From contig NZ_AKKE01000016.1 of the NCBI RefSeq assembly GCF_000281975.1, positions 1 through 64,000 of the forward strand: a DNA stretch of 64,000 nt, given 5' to 3'. This DNA comes from Novosphingobium sp. AP12. GTDB lineage: Bacteria > Pseudomonadota > Alphaproteobacteria > Sphingomonadales > Sphingomonadaceae. The translations under genes and the position numbers were made by a program. The notes beneath the pieces are model-generated. The model did not search any database, was not told the origin of the DNA, and saw only the letters and a program-made list of their open reading frames with translations. Below are positions 9,198-18,964 of the stretch, piece by piece (position 1 is the stretch's first letter; every line of letters starts with the position of its first letter).

Positions 9198-10341
9198 GGC
9201 AAACTGCACGCCGGCATCCTCAAGACCGAGAAGACCTTCAAGGAAGCTGCTAGCCAGTTCCTGCGCGAATACGAGATCGTCACCGAGGGCCAGCGCAGCA
9301 AGCGTTGGAGAGAGGGGCACGGTATTCGCCTTCGCGTGCATCTGCTGCCGTTCTTTGGCGACCTTGGCCTCTCCGAGATCACGGGCGGCAAAGTGCAGGA
9401 GTACCGGGTGCACCGGATGTCTTCGCGGGGCATCGCCAATCCGCATTCGAAGAGCAATCGCCCGGTCTCGGGCAAGGCGCCTGCCCGAAAAACCCTTCAC
9501 AACGAAATCGTGACGCTGCGCCAGGTGCTGCGCAGCGCCGTGAGCCACGGCTGGTTGTCGCACCTGCCCGACATCTCCAGTCCTTATCGCGCTTCGAGCA
9601 AGGTCGAGCATCGACCCTGGTTCAGTCCTGCCGAGTACAAGCAGCTTTACAAGGCAACCGGAGCCTATGCCAAGGAGCCATTCCACGCCCACTTTGCGTG
9701 GAGTGCGCAGCAGGTTCACGACTACGTCCTGTTCATGGCAAACACGGGCCTGAGGCCCGATGAAGTTTCGAACCTCGCGCACCGGGATGTCGAAATCGTC
9801 AATGACGATGAGACGGGGCAACATATCCTGGAAATCGAGGTGCGCGGCAAGCGAGGGGTGGGCTTCTGCAAGAGTATGCCCAATGCCGTTCGCCCCTATG
9901 AGCGGCTGCTCAATAGTCCCAGACCTGGGCAAGCGGAAAGCCGCCGCGCGGCGCAACGACGGCGCTGGGCTGGAATCGACGAGGCACCTGAAGTGCCCGA
10001 GGCGGAGCTGCCGAAACCGACCGACAAGGTCTTTCCCGGCAATCACGTAAAACTGTTCAACGGTGTGCTTGCCCGGGCTGAGCTCAAGCTGGACCGCGAT
10101 TGCAAGGCGCGAACCGCGTACTCGCTACGCCACACGTATATCTGTTTGCGGCTGATGGAAGGCGCCGATGTCTACGCAGTCGCGCAAAACTGCCGGACCA
10201 GCGTCGAGATGATCCAGAAGCATTATGCCGCGCACATCAAGAACATGATCAGCTTCTGTGAATGTGCGTAAGGTCAAGCCGACGCGCCGCCGGCAGTCCG
10301 TGCCCGTGGCATTCGAGGATGACGACCTGATTGACGCCTAG
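9198..10341 (+). pseudogene. Tyrosine recombinase (phage/island integrase), 5'-truncated
   Basis: In-frame coding similarity begins right after a stop at 9195-9197, without a normal start: KTFKEAASQFLREYEIVTEG is part of the N-terminal SAM-like domain. The first possible start is a GTG at 9336, which would drop part of that domain. The catalytic domain is intact: TGLRPDEV (first Arg), YSLRHT (second Arg and His) and IQKHYA (tyrosine). The frame ends at 10271, but the +1 frame continues as SVNVRKVKPTRRRQ and on to a stop at 10339-10341, suggesting a frameshift near the end. It was probably inactivated when the IS material to its left was inserted or deleted. Confidence 0.75.
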
Positions 10342-10556
10342 TCGCTGTTCAGCGCGGCGCCCGCCGACGCGCCAGCGCATCCGCTTGCGGGTGCGCCTCG
10401 CATCAGCGCCCTTGCGGCGTTGATGCGTGCACGAACGTGCTCTTCGGCTTTATCTGGCCAACCTTGATATGCGGGCGGCGGCAAAATGGGATTGTCGTCG
10501 CCCCGCCAGCAGTTGTACCGATGACGCAATCCCCCTTCGAGAAAGGAGCATCAATC

Positions 10557-12131
10557 GTGACGCCACGTGCCGCCATTCAACAGATCGCGCGCATGGTTCG
10601 CGACGATATCCGCTCGGGGGCAATGTCGCCCGGGGCACACAGTGTCGGAGATATGCTGGCGGAGCAGCCCGAAGCCCTGCTGCTCATCGTTGACCTCGCG
10701 GGTGCCGAAGGGCGCAAGAAGCGGCCTGACGCGATGATGCATCACGCCTATTCCTTTATGCTTGGCCACACTCTCGAGCAGCTGCGGCAGCGAAGCGAGG
10801 CCGGCAACGGTCATGCGACCATGGCCATAGAGAACGTCAAGACCGCGATTGCTCAGCAGATGCTTATCGGCAAGCTCATGCCGACGGCAGCGATGGCACT
10901 GGTCTCGGCATTTTCTCGGGCCGGCGTCGAGGTGGGGGACGATATACGTAGCGCCATGGATCACGCGATGATCCAGACCGGAGCCGGCCCGCACAATCTT
11001 CCGCCGCCCGGTGTTAATAAAATGTTGAAGGACTTGGTGAGAGCCTGTGAGGGTGATCCGTTCCTGATCCACAGCCAGTTCGCCGAATTGACCGCAGCCA
11101 TGCCTGCCGGGTTGCAACTCAGTCTCCTGGAAGGTCTTGTCCTCGCCGACGATTCCAGTCTGCGCGAGGCCGCTATCGGGTGGCTGCTTGCAGAACCTGC
11201 GATTGCGACCCCCTTAGCCTCCATGATCGAAGAGACCGCCACCCGAGGGCGTGTGTCGGCAACGTCGGTTACCAACCTCATGCTGATCCGCAACTGGGTG
11301 CCTGAAGATCGGCGCCGTGCGATCGATGCGATCATTAAAGCCGCGCGAGCATTCGGGTCGGTGCCTGAGAAGCGACCCGCAATTCAGGTCAGGGAGCTCT
11401 TGATATCCGAGCGCGACGGGGCAGGGGCCCAAAGCCTATTCGCATCTATCAAGCAGGGCAGAAAGAACGCGCTGGTTTCGATTCTGGTCAAGCAGGGGCA
11501 CGGTGTGCGGGACGCCTGGGTAGCGGCCTCGCTACCCAGGTCTGAGATCGAAGATATGCTCGACCACATCGCGTCTGAGATGACGGTCAATGAAACGACT
11601 GCCGAGGACGCCGCACTGCTCCTGAGCAGCGCCCTTGCGGACGGCTCAGCGAGTTCACCACCCCCATTTGGTCTCGTGCAAGCTATCACGCTCATCGGAC
11701 TCTTGGATGTGGCGCCCAGGGCTGTATCGGTGCACGATCTTGTTGCCTCGATGCTTGAGGACGTGGGCGATGCAGCGAGCAATTCTAAAGCGGTCGAGCG
11801 CGCAGTGCGCGGCTCCGGGCGATGGCTCGCAACCAACCCTCAACTTGAGTCCTGGTTCGAGAATGGCGACGATGTTGCCGCAGCGATCCGGGGTAAGCGT
11901 AAGATCGACGACCGGATCGCCGCGATTATCGAGACGGTGCTGGAACCGAAGCGCGCCTTTTGGGCCAGTGTTATCGCCTGGAGTGCATTCGCGCAGCGAG
12001 GTGACGACGACGATTTGCGGTGGATCGAAATGGCACTCGTCGCTCGTGAGATGGCTACGCAACGATCTCTCCCCGAAATTCCGCTAGCCCGTTTCATTGC
12101 CGTTCAGACCGCCGAGGCCGCGCGGACCTGA
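10557..12131 (+). CDS. Uncharacterised alpha-helical protein next to the integrase
   Basis: A 524-residue protein that I do not recognise. The best start is the GTG at 10557, with AAAGGAG eight bases upstream (10542-10548); in-frame ATG codons at 10521 and 10437 have no such site. It has no signal peptide, no membrane span and no nucleotide-binding motif. It is mostly helical, with helices in repeated pairs (for example around ADDSSLREAAIGWLLAEPA and AEDAALLLSSALADG), a pattern that would suit a HEAT-like scaffold. It lies 215 bases after the integrase remnant and may be old cargo of that element. Base composition is similar to its neighbours. Confidence 0.6.
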   Translation: MTPRAAIQQIARMVRDDIRSGAMSPGAHSVGDMLAEQPEALLLIVDLAGAEGRKKRPDAMMHHAYSFMLGHTLEQLRQRSEAGNGHATMAIENVKTAIAQQMLIGKLMPTAAMALVSAFSRAGVEVGDDIRSAMDHAMIQTGAGPHNLPPPGVNKMLKDLVRACEGDPFLIHSQFAELTAAMPAGLQLSLLEGLVLADDSSLREAAIGWLLAEPAIATPLASMIEETATRGRVSATSVTNLMLIRNWVPEDRRRAIDAIIKAARAFGSVPEKRPAIQVRELLISERDGAGAQSLFASIKQGRKNALVSILVKQGHGVRDAWVAASLPRSEIEDMLDHIASEMTVNETTAEDAALLLSSALADGSASSPPPFGLVQAITLIGLLDVAPRAVSVHDLVASMLEDVGDAASNSKAVERAVRGSGRWLATNPQLESWFENGDDVAAAIRGKRKIDDRIAAIIETVLEPKRAFWASVIAWSAFAQRGDDDDLRWIEMALVAREMATQRSLPEIPLARFIAVQTAEAART

Positions 12132-12371
12132 TGTCGGCGCTCTACGGGGGCTTGCCCGGCACCCGCAGCGCATTCAGAAAATGCGGTTCGACCGGACATG
12201 CTCCGCCATATATGCAGATTTTTTGTTCCGGACTCGACCAGATAACGACGTTCGCTTCAACTGACCCGTCCGTCCGGTTCCGCCAGTAGCGGTCGATCGC
12301 GATCCCAGTCGGCCAAGCTGCTCGTACGGGAGTAAAATGGGAATTAGCGGCGGACGTCCTGATCGATCCGA

Positions 12372-13232
12372 TCAAACGCGATCGAATTGCGGATGTGGTG
12401 CGCCGTAGAAGGCGCGCAGCGACTTTGGCGAGAAGCCTGGTCGATCGACGACGCCATAGCGTTCGCCTAGCTCGGCGGCGATCAGGGTCCCGCCGGTCAG
12501 CGCCATCATCTCCGGATCGTCCCACAAGGCGCTGATCACCCGACCGCAATAGTCGGGGCTTTCCATGCCCATGCCCTCGATCAGCTCGGTCGCGTCGCCG
12601 ACGATCATCTCGGCGCGTTCGGTCTTCACATAGCCTGGCCACAGCGACACCGCGGCGACATTGTACGGCGTGAAATCCTCGGCATAGACCGAGGCGAGCT
12701 TATCGAGCCCCGCCTTGGCGGCATAATAGGCCGGATCGTGGACCCTGCCGTTGCCGTAGAAGGAAATGTTGACGATCAGGCCTCGCCTGGCGGCGATCAG
12801 CAGCCGCGCGGCATGCCAGGTCGCGACATGATGGCAGCGCAAGCCGACATCGATGATGTCGGCCAACTTGAGCGGCGCCTCCCAGAACGGGCGCGTGCCC
12901 ATCTGGTCATGCAGCGACGCGGCATTGTTGACGAGTATATCGACGTGCCCGCTCTCGCGGCCGACCTGTTCGAACAGGGCGCGGATCGCATCGTCGTCCG
13001 CCAGATCGCTGGCCACCGCGATGCCCCGACCGCCCGCGGCGGTGACTTCGTCTGCCGCTTCGTGGATCGAGCCCGGCACCGGGATCCCGCCTGCGGATAC
13101 CTGGGTGCCGCTGACCGTGGTGCGCCCCACGACATACACCGTCGCACCGCGCCGGCCGAGCGCAAGCGCGATCCCCTTGCCGATCCCCCGGCTCGCACCG
13201 GTAATGACGGCTACCAGATGCTGGTCCATCAT
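12372..13232 (-). CDS. Short-chain dehydrogenase/reductase
   Basis: A 286-residue classical SDR. The cofactor motif TGASRGIG is at 11-18, NNA at 102-104, the catalytic Ser in NISFYG at about 157, and Tyr169-x3-Lys173 forms the active site. Family members reduce or oxidise alcohols and ketones with NAD(P)H. The start ATG overlaps the stop of the upstream gene in an ATGA arrangement, so the two are translationally coupled. The C-terminal extension resembles the DHRS1-like subgroup. Arg36 after the second strand would favour NADP, but this is only suggestive. The substrate is unknown. Confidence 0.85.
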   Translation of the reverse strand: MMDQHLVAVITGASRGIGKGIALALGRRGATVYVVGRTTVSGTQVSAGGIPVPGSIHEAADEVTAAGGRGIAVASDLADDDAIRALFEQVGRESGHVDILVNNAASLHDQMGTRPFWEAPLKLADIIDVGLRCHHVATWHAARLLIAARRGLIVNISFYGNGRVHDPAYYAAKAGLDKLASVYAEDFTPYNVAAVSLWPGYVKTERAEMIVGDATELIEGMGMESPDYCGRVISALWDDPEMMALTGGTLIAAELGERYGVVDRPGFSPKSLRAFYGAPHPQFDRV

Positions 13233-13972
13233 TTCGGGAACCGCGTGACGGCGCGATTGACCGCCAGCAGATCCTCATTGTTGTACTTCGCGCCGAAGGT
13301 GAGGACGACCGCCATGCCTGCGTCACGGCGCGCCGGGCCGAGGTCGCGGTCCGCCAGCGTCAGTGCCTCGTGGAGCTGGTCGACCGTCAGGGCGGTGCAA
13401 TAGGCCGGGCTGCCGGTCTGAATGCGCCAGGATCCGGCAATGCTGCCGGCATCGACCGCATCGAAACCGGTCGCTTCGACCAGCTCCATCGCGATCGCCT
13501 TGGCGGCCGCATCGTCGCCGGCTACCGGGATGGCGGTCCGTCCGGCCTCGCCCTTCGCCTTGCCATCCTTGCGTAGGGTGCCGGCCAGCACGGCGTTCCA
13601 GGCGCGCGTCACCGGGCGGCCGATCTGTTCGGCAACCCATTCGCTTTCCAGCTGGCCGTCGTCGATCGCCGCAATATGGCCGTCGCGCAGCGGATAGTAA
13701 TTGGATGTGTCGATCACCGCCACGTCCGCGGGCACACTGGCCAGCAGGTCCTTGAGTGGCGGCATCTTGGCGAGCGGGATGGACAGGATGATCGCATCGA
13801 CATCCTGCAGCGCTTCACTGCTGGTCACCGCCGTCGCGCCGGTTTCCTGCGCCAGATCGCGCAGCGTATCGGGGCCGCGCGAATTCGCCACCCGCACGTC
13901 ATGGCCGGCGGCGCTGAGTTTGCGCACCAGAGTTTCGCCGATGAAGCCGACGCCGAGAATTCCAATTTTCAT
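13229..13972 (-). CDS. NADP-binding oxidoreductase (F420:NADP reductase-like)
   Basis: A 247-residue protein with a Rossmann motif GILGVGFIG at 4-12 and NSRGPDTL after the second strand, the layout used by NADPH-dependent F420 reductases and their relatives in bacteria without F420. A conserved-looking block RAWNAVLAGTL follows the central sheet. It is the first gene of a two-gene operon with the SDR, so both may act on the same electrophilic compound. The MarR regulator and a divergent nitroreductase lie just upstream, which suggests control by redox-active or toxic ligands. Confidence 0.7.
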   Translation of the reverse strand: MKIGILGVGFIGETLVRKLSAAGHDVRVANSRGPDTLRDLAQETGATAVTSSEALQDVDAIILSIPLAKMPPLKDLLASVPADVAVIDTSNYYPLRDGHIAAIDDGQLESEWVAEQIGRPVTRAWNAVLAGTLRKDGKAKGEAGRTAIPVAGDDAAAKAIAMELVEATGFDAVDAGSIAGSWRIQTGSPAYCTALTVDQLHEALTLADRDLGPARRDAGMAVVLTFGAKYNNEDLLAVNRAVTRFPK

Positions 13973-14095
13973 GACGCAGAGACTTTCGTTAAAGATGATG
14001 ATTATTCACCGGGAGGGGATATCGACGGACGTACAGTCAGCCCGTCGGTGGCAGCGCAGGCCCCATGTCGATGGTCCTGGCCAATATTCCCGCGC

Positions 14096-14533
14096 TCAGT
14101 CCGGTAGCGGCCGGGCGCAGGCATCGAGCGTATCCCTGAGCAGGATCAGACTTTCGTCCGTCAGACGGCAGGCGGACTGGATCTTTCCCGAGACGCCCCA
14201 GACGTCGTCGCGCATCTGTTCGCCGGCCGGGGTCAGGTCGATCAGCACGCGGCGCTCGTCCTGCGCATCCCGCTGACGCGTGACGAGACCGGACAGGGCG
14301 AGACGCTTCAGCAACGGCGTGATAGTGCCGGTATCCATGCCCAGCTTCGCGCCCAGTTCGCCAACCGAGCGCGGCGTGCCCGCCATAAGCTCGAGCATCA
14401 CCAGATATTGCGGAAAGGTCAGCCCGAGCGGCTCGAGGAACGGTTTGTGCATCCGCGCCACGCGACTGGCCGCGCCGTACAGCGCGAACGAAAGCTGTTG
14501 ATCGACTTCCCGTCGAAGCGTGGCGTCATTCAT
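14096..14533 (-). CDS. MarR/OhrR-family transcriptional regulator
   Basis: A 145-residue winged-helix repressor: FPQYLVMLELMAGTPRSVGELGAKLGMDTGTITPLLKRL is the helix-turn-helix region (about residues 40-78), and DERRVLIDLTPAGEQ is the wing. OhrR-type relatives sense peroxides with a cysteine near residue 20; here that region (LYGAASRVARMH) has none, so ligand sensing is more likely than peroxide sensing. It faces the nitroreductase across 96 bases and is 123 bases from the start of the F420-reductase-like/SDR operon, so it may repress both. Confidence 0.8.
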   Translation of the reverse strand: MNDATLRREVDQQLSFALYGAASRVARMHKPFLEPLGLTFPQYLVMLELMAGTPRSVGELGAKLGMDTGTITPLLKRLALSGLVTRQRDAQDERRVLIDLTPAGEQMRDDVWGVSGKIQSACRLTDESLILLRDTLDACARPLPD

Positions 14534-14629
14534 GGTAGCGGTATATTCCCTTGTGCAACATTGTCTAGCGCCTTACTAAATCGCGGACCGATCCGCGCCC
14601 GCGATACGATCGCTCAGGAGTATCCCAGC
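14534..14629. promoter_or_regulatory. Divergent promoter region, MarR regulator / nitroreductase
   Basis: These 96 bases must contain both promoters and probably the MarR operator. The nitroreductase has CAGGAG at 14615-14620. A weak TTG-N2-CAA element (ttgtgcaacattgt) lies near 14550; it is not a clean palindrome and I do not claim it as the operator. Confidence 0.5.
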
Positions 14630-15310
14630 ATGACCGACACGAAACTGTTCCAGGACGTCGTCCGCGCGCGCCATTCCGTCCGGGCGTTCCTGCCGACCGT
14701 CGTACCTGATGCACTGATCCGTGAGGTACTGGTCGATGCGCAGCATGCGCCGTCGAACTGCAACGCCCAGCCCTGGGTGATCCACATCGTGTCGGGTGCC
14801 AGGCGCGATGCGATCAGCAAGGCGATCCTCGCCGCCGACGATGCCGGCCGGATCACGCCGGACTTCCCGTTCGCCACATCCAATTTTTGCGACGCGTACC
14901 GCGAGCGCACCGCCGCGCAGGGGAAAGCCTATTACGAGGCGATCGGCGTCGCGCGCGAGGACTTCGACGAGCGGCGCACCGCGTCGCAGCTCAACCTCTC
15001 GTTCTTCGGCGCGCCGCATATCGCATTGCTGTTCATGCCGGTGGTCGGCGAGAACGAGGTGCGTGTCGCCGGCGATCTGGGCATGTACGGCCAGACCTTC
15101 CTGTTGTCGCTGACCGCGCACGGACTTGGGGGCATTCCGCAGACGATGCTTGGCTTCTACGCCGATACGATCCGCGAAGAGCTGGGCATCGACCCGTCGT
15201 TCAAGATGCTGTTTGGCATTTCGTTCGGCTACCCGGATCCAAATTCCGCGGCGAACAGCTATCGCATTGAGAAGGTCGCGATCGAGGAGAGCGTAACCTT
15301 CCACAGCTAA
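14630..15310 (+). CDS. Nitroreductase-family flavoprotein
   Basis: A 226-residue FMN-dependent nitroreductase. The N-terminal RARHSVRAFLPTVV, the QHAPSNCNAQPW segment (about 38-49) and the C-terminal GISFGYPD are flavin-contact signatures. These homodimeric enzymes use NAD(P)H to reduce nitroaromatics, quinones or enones in the cytosol. The ATG at 14630 with CAGGAG ten bases upstream was chosen over upstream in-frame starts that would overlap the regulator. It is divergent from the MarR gene, the usual layout for a repressor and its detoxification target. Confidence 0.85.
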   Translation: MTDTKLFQDVVRARHSVRAFLPTVVPDALIREVLVDAQHAPSNCNAQPWVIHIVSGARRDAISKAILAADDAGRITPDFPFATSNFCDAYRERTAAQGKAYYEAIGVAREDFDERRTASQLNLSFFGAPHIALLFMPVVGENEVRVAGDLGMYGQTFLLSLTAHGLGGIPQTMLGFYADTIREELGIDPSFKMLFGISFGYPDPNSAANSYRIEKVAIEESVTFHS

Positions 15311-16098
15311 CGGTATGGCCCGCGGAGGCGGAGGCATCGGGCGGCGACCACGCCGGTAGCTCGCGCCGACCCCGCGACCCGAGTTCAAAAGGTTGCGAAA
15401 GCAAGCAGCGACCTACGGCACGGCGAGGAATCCCTCGGTCCTGGCTCTCGAAGAAGTTCCCGATCCCACGCCATGTGACGACCGGTTCTAGTGCGGGTCG
15501 AAACCTTTGGGAGAGGTAGCAGCCGACCAAATCACGCCACTCAGCGAACGAGGGGCGAACGGCTGCTCATGACGAGGGCTGTCGTTCGCGTGCACCAGCT
15601 GGATCGACCGCAATGTCCCAATCCCAGCCCGTCGCAGCCCGACCCATTAAGACTCTCAGCAGCCAATTTTTGATCCCCAGCTGCTGACGGTCCGCTATCC
15701 CGGCAGGTGTCGATCAACGCAAGCCTTTCCACGGCACGCGCGTGAAAGGCCGCTCTTGCCGGAACCCGCCATTCCTGTCCCTTTGAGCGGTCCGGCAGCA
15801 GCGCGCCCTATGTAAGCCATTCCCGGCGAAACCTGCGCACCCCAAAACCGGTCGTCCGTTCATATGCTTAGCCGCGAAGCCGTGTAGGACATCATAGGGA
15901 TTTTCCTGTCACGCGGCCGTTGGCGAACGATTCGAGCGTAGCCGCTGGTCTGCGTGTACGATCAACGACCGATGATGCTCGCCTCAGTTGAGGACCATCA
16001 GCCTCTTATACTCGAAACCACCCACCTGCGCGCGCTGATCCGGAACAACCAAGGATCGTAAAAGGTTACGTCGACGAACCATCCGAGAGGCCTGATCT
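15311..16098. other. 788-base region without a recognisable gene
   Basis: No open frame here has a ribosome site or family resemblance. It contains the short motif aaaaccggtcgtccgttcat at 15844-15863, which recurs with two changes at 19128-19147. The right end holds the promoter of the catalase-like gene. Confidence 0.5.
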
Positions 16099-17205
16099 AT
16101 GACCGACTATGCTACCGCGACACCGATCCGCTACCAGCCGTCGGTCGAGAAATCCGAGGCCGACGAAGCCGAGACAATCAAGGGGCTGTCGGAACAGCTC
16201 CATGGCATTCAGGAGACGACGCTCAAGGACTTCGGCCATGCAATCCGTGCGGTGCACGCCAAAGGCCATGCGATCGTCCGGGGGCGGCTGACCGTCCTTG
16301 ATGGGCTCCCTGTGCATCTTGCCCAGGGGGTGTTCGCGGCGCCTGGCGCGTATGATGCGATCCTGCGTTTCTCGACATTGCCCGGCGATATCCTTGACGA
16401 CAGCGTCAGCGTTCCGCGCGGGCTTGCCCTGAAGATCCTCGATGTGGCGGGCGATCGGCTTCCCGGTTCCGAGGCGGCATCGTCGCAGGATTTCGTGCTG
16501 GTCAACGGACCGGCGTTCGCGTCGGCGACGCCCAAGGCTTTCCTCGCCAATCTCAAAATGCTCGCATCGACGACGGATAAGGCTGAGGGCTTGAAGAAGG
16601 CGTTTTCGGCAACTCTCCAGGCGGTCGATGCTGTGCTTGAGACGGTTGGTATTGCCAGCCCCACGGTGCAGACACTGGGCGGCGCACCCAACACCCACCC
16701 GCTGGGCGAAACATATTATACCCAGACGCCCTTCCGCTATGGCGACTATATCGCCAAAATCAACGTCGCGCCGGTCTCGCCAAACCTGACGGCTCTGACC
16801 GGAGACAAGGTCGAGACATCCGATCGTCCCGACGCCCTGCGCGAAATCATCCGCGAAACGATGATCGAAGCGGGCGGCGAATGGGAACTGCGCGTACAGC
16901 TGTGTACCGATCTCGACACGATGCCGATCGAGGATGCGTCCAAAGTATGGGACGAAAAGGCAAGCCCGTACGTCGTGGTCGCGCGGATCAGGGTCGAGCC
17001 GCAGATCAGCTGGGAACATGGAACCAGCGATCATCTGGAGGACGGTCTGTCGTTCGGGCCGTGGCACGGCATCACGGCGCATCAGCCGCTTGGCGGTGTG
17101 AACCGCGCGCGCAACTCGACCTATGCCAAATCGGCGGATTTCCGCGGCCAACGTAATGGCTGCCCAATCCGCGAGCCAAAGTCTCTGGCCGAGCTCGAAG
17201 GATAA
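16099..17205 (+). CDS. Catalase-like heme protein
   Basis: A 368-residue member of the small catalase-related group (about 350 residues, where true catalases exceed 480). It has the DAILRFST region, PRGLALKILDVAGDR before a SSQDFVLVNGPAF loop, and HQPLGGVNRARNSTY near the C terminus, where the proximal-side residues should lie. Members probably use heme and organic peroxides and often lack strong catalase activity. It is a single gene with a long upstream region. The match is to the family as a whole; the reaction is not certain. Confidence 0.75.
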   Translation: MTDYATATPIRYQPSVEKSEADEAETIKGLSEQLHGIQETTLKDFGHAIRAVHAKGHAIVRGRLTVLDGLPVHLAQGVFAAPGAYDAILRFSTLPGDILDDSVSVPRGLALKILDVAGDRLPGSEAASSQDFVLVNGPAFASATPKAFLANLKMLASTTDKAEGLKKAFSATLQAVDAVLETVGIASPTVQTLGGAPNTHPLGETYYTQTPFRYGDYIAKINVAPVSPNLTALTGDKVETSDRPDALREIIRETMIEAGGEWELRVQLCTDLDTMPIEDASKVWDEKASPYVVVARIRVEPQISWEHGTSDHLEDGLSFGPWHGITAHQPLGGVNRARNSTYAKSADFRGQRNGCPIREPKSLAELEG

Positions 17206-17347
17206 ACTCGTCGTGCCGCCCGGTCGACATAGTCGGGCGGCACACCTGAATTCGCGCTTCTGTCATGAACGCGTCCCAAGGCCACGGTCTGGAAATTCCC
17301 AATTCGTTCGCGCTGTATCTTCAGCATCGACACAGAGGAGAAAATGA

Positions 17348-17746
17348 GTGCTTTTTCACACGATGGTCGGATCGAACGACATTGAGAGGTCGAAGCGGTT
17401 TTACGATGAATTGCTCGGCGTCCTGGGCGTGAGCGCGGCAACGCTGAACATCGCGGACAGCGGCCATACGCGCCTGTTCTACCGTAATGAAAATGGCACC
17501 AATTTCATTGTCACGCAGCCTATAAACGACGAGCCGGCGACAGTGGCAAACGGGAGTACCGTCGCCTTTTCGTGCGATTCACCGGAGCTGGTAAAACGGT
17601 TCCACGACGTCGCGGTCGCTGCCGGCGGCACGTCGATCGAAGCGGCGCCGGGGCCGCGCGAGACGTCAGGGATGGGAACGATTGAACTGGCGTATGTTCG
17701 GGACCCCGACGGCAACAAGCTTTGTGGAATCCACTTCCCGGCATAA
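17348..17746 (+). CDS. VOC-family (glyoxalase/dioxygenase fold) protein
   Basis: A 132-residue protein with the paired beta-alpha-beta-beta-beta units of the vicinal oxygen chelate fold: FHTMVGSNDIERSKRFYDEL at the start and YVRDPDGNKLCGIHFPA at the end. Metal ligands would be His4 and a glutamate near the C terminus. The GTG start is unusual: an ATG lies four bases upstream but in another frame that stops after 13 codons, while AGAGGAG at 17334-17340 is seven bases from the GTG. It is probably involved in handling reactive carbonyls, but the substrate is unknown. Confidence 0.8.
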   Translation: MLFHTMVGSNDIERSKRFYDELLGVLGVSAATLNIADSGHTRLFYRNENGTNFIVTQPINDEPATVANGSTVAFSCDSPELVKRFHDVAVAAGGTSIEAAPGPRETSGMGTIELAYVRDPDGNKLCGIHFPA

Positions 17747-17893
17747 GTCCCACGGCCGGTCAATGGCTTCCGGCGGCAGTCGACCAATGCCAGTCCTTCA
17801 TCGGTGTTGTGCCCGCGCCTGAAAGCCGACATGCTAAGGTAGTGGTGCTTTCATGACCTGGGCGCACTGGCTCGAGATTTCTGGGAGGATATC

Positions 17894-18964
17894 GTGGAGC
17901 TTACCCGCCGATCCCTACTGGCGCTGGCTGGAGCTTCACTCATCCCTGTAGCGCCTCTCCGCGCGAGCGATGGGATTTCGGTCCCCTCGGTTGAGCGGCT
18001 CGAGCTAACGGTATTGATCGACAGCACAACCGGCGTCTTCGGTATGCCCGTCAGTCTGCCCGGCCTCCATGTCATGCCTCCGCCGCCTACCACCGACTAT
18101 CGCACAGCTTTCGCCGGCCAATGGGGTTATTCGATGCTTGCGACCGCATTCGCTGGCGGGAAATCGCACAAGATTCTGATTGATTTCGGGTACACGTCGG
18201 CGGCGCTGCTGAACAATATGCTGCTGCTGGGGATCGCGCCCGAGACGATCGACGCGATGGTCCTCAGCCATGGCCATTATGATCATTTCGGTGGGTTGGA
18301 TGGCTTCCTGGCTGGTGGGAAGGTCCGGCATGGTACGCCGCTGTTCGTCGGCGGCGAGGAAGCGTTCTGCGCGCGCATCCGGGGCACGGACCCGGATGGC
18401 CCCTCGTTCGGGGCTATCGATCTTCCGGCTATTCGAAAAGCCGGACTGGATATTGTCGTTTCGGGAGAGCCCAAGCTCGTTGCGGGATCCGGATTCACCA
18501 CGGGCAAGATCCCGTTTGTGTCTGCCGAGCATCCGCGTGTGCCCACTGCCATGCTGCCGGGGCAGAATTGCGATCGCGCTCTGCTCGATCCGGCCAAGCG
18601 CGACAAGACCTTCGTGGTTGATGACGCCGAGCATGAGCTTGGTACGGCCTTCAATGTAGCGGGACGCGGACTGGTGGTGATCGGGTCGTGCAGCCATCGC
18701 GGTATCATCAACACGGTACGGCGTGCGCAGGCGGTTTCGGGTGTCGATAAAATCCACGCGATCGTCGGCGGTTTCCATCTTATTCCACCGCAAACCCGCG
18801 ATCAGGCGCTGGCAACGCTCACCATGATGCAAGCCTTGGCTCCGGACTACGTCATTCCCGGCCATTGTAGCGGAGAGGCGTTCATCTCTGCCGCGATGGC
18901 GGCAATGCCGGAAAGGGTAATTCGCTCGGTTGTTGGAACGCGCTACATTTTTGGTATCGCCTGA
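17894..18964 (+). CDS. Exported metallo-beta-lactamase-fold hydrolase
   Basis: A 356-residue protein with a GTG start. TRRSLLALAGASL at the N terminus is a probable Tat signal. The zinc motif HGHYDH is at 126-131, preceded by LIDFGYTS and followed later by SAEHPR, GSCSHRG and GHCSGE, the other ligand positions. The arrangement resembles the group annotated as dihydropterin-type synthase-like hydrolases rather than true lactamases. It should act folded in the periplasm. The neighbours (VOC, catalase-like) suggest a general detoxification role, but this is inference. Confidence 0.75.
   Translation: MELTRRSLLALAGASLIPVAPLRASDGISVPSVERLELTVLIDSTTGVFGMPVSLPGLHVMPPPPTTDYRTAFAGQWGYSMLATAFAGGKSHKILIDFGYTSAALLNNMLLLGIAPETIDAMVLSHGHYDHFGGLDGFLAGGKVRHGTPLFVGGEEAFCARIRGTDPDGPSFGAIDLPAIRKAGLDIVVSGEPKLVAGSGFTTGKIPFVSAEHPRVPTAMLPGQNCDRALLDPAKRDKTFVVDDAEHELGTAFNVAGRGLVVIGSCSHRGIINTVRRAQAVSGVDKIHAIVGGFHLIPPQTRDQALATLTMMQALAPDYVIPGHCSGEAFISAAMAAMPERVIRSVVGTRYIFGIA

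Noticed and set aside
12142..12642. A minus-strand open frame overlapping the end of the SDR gene
   Set aside because: Arg-rich translation without domain; most of it lies inside the SDR in another frame.
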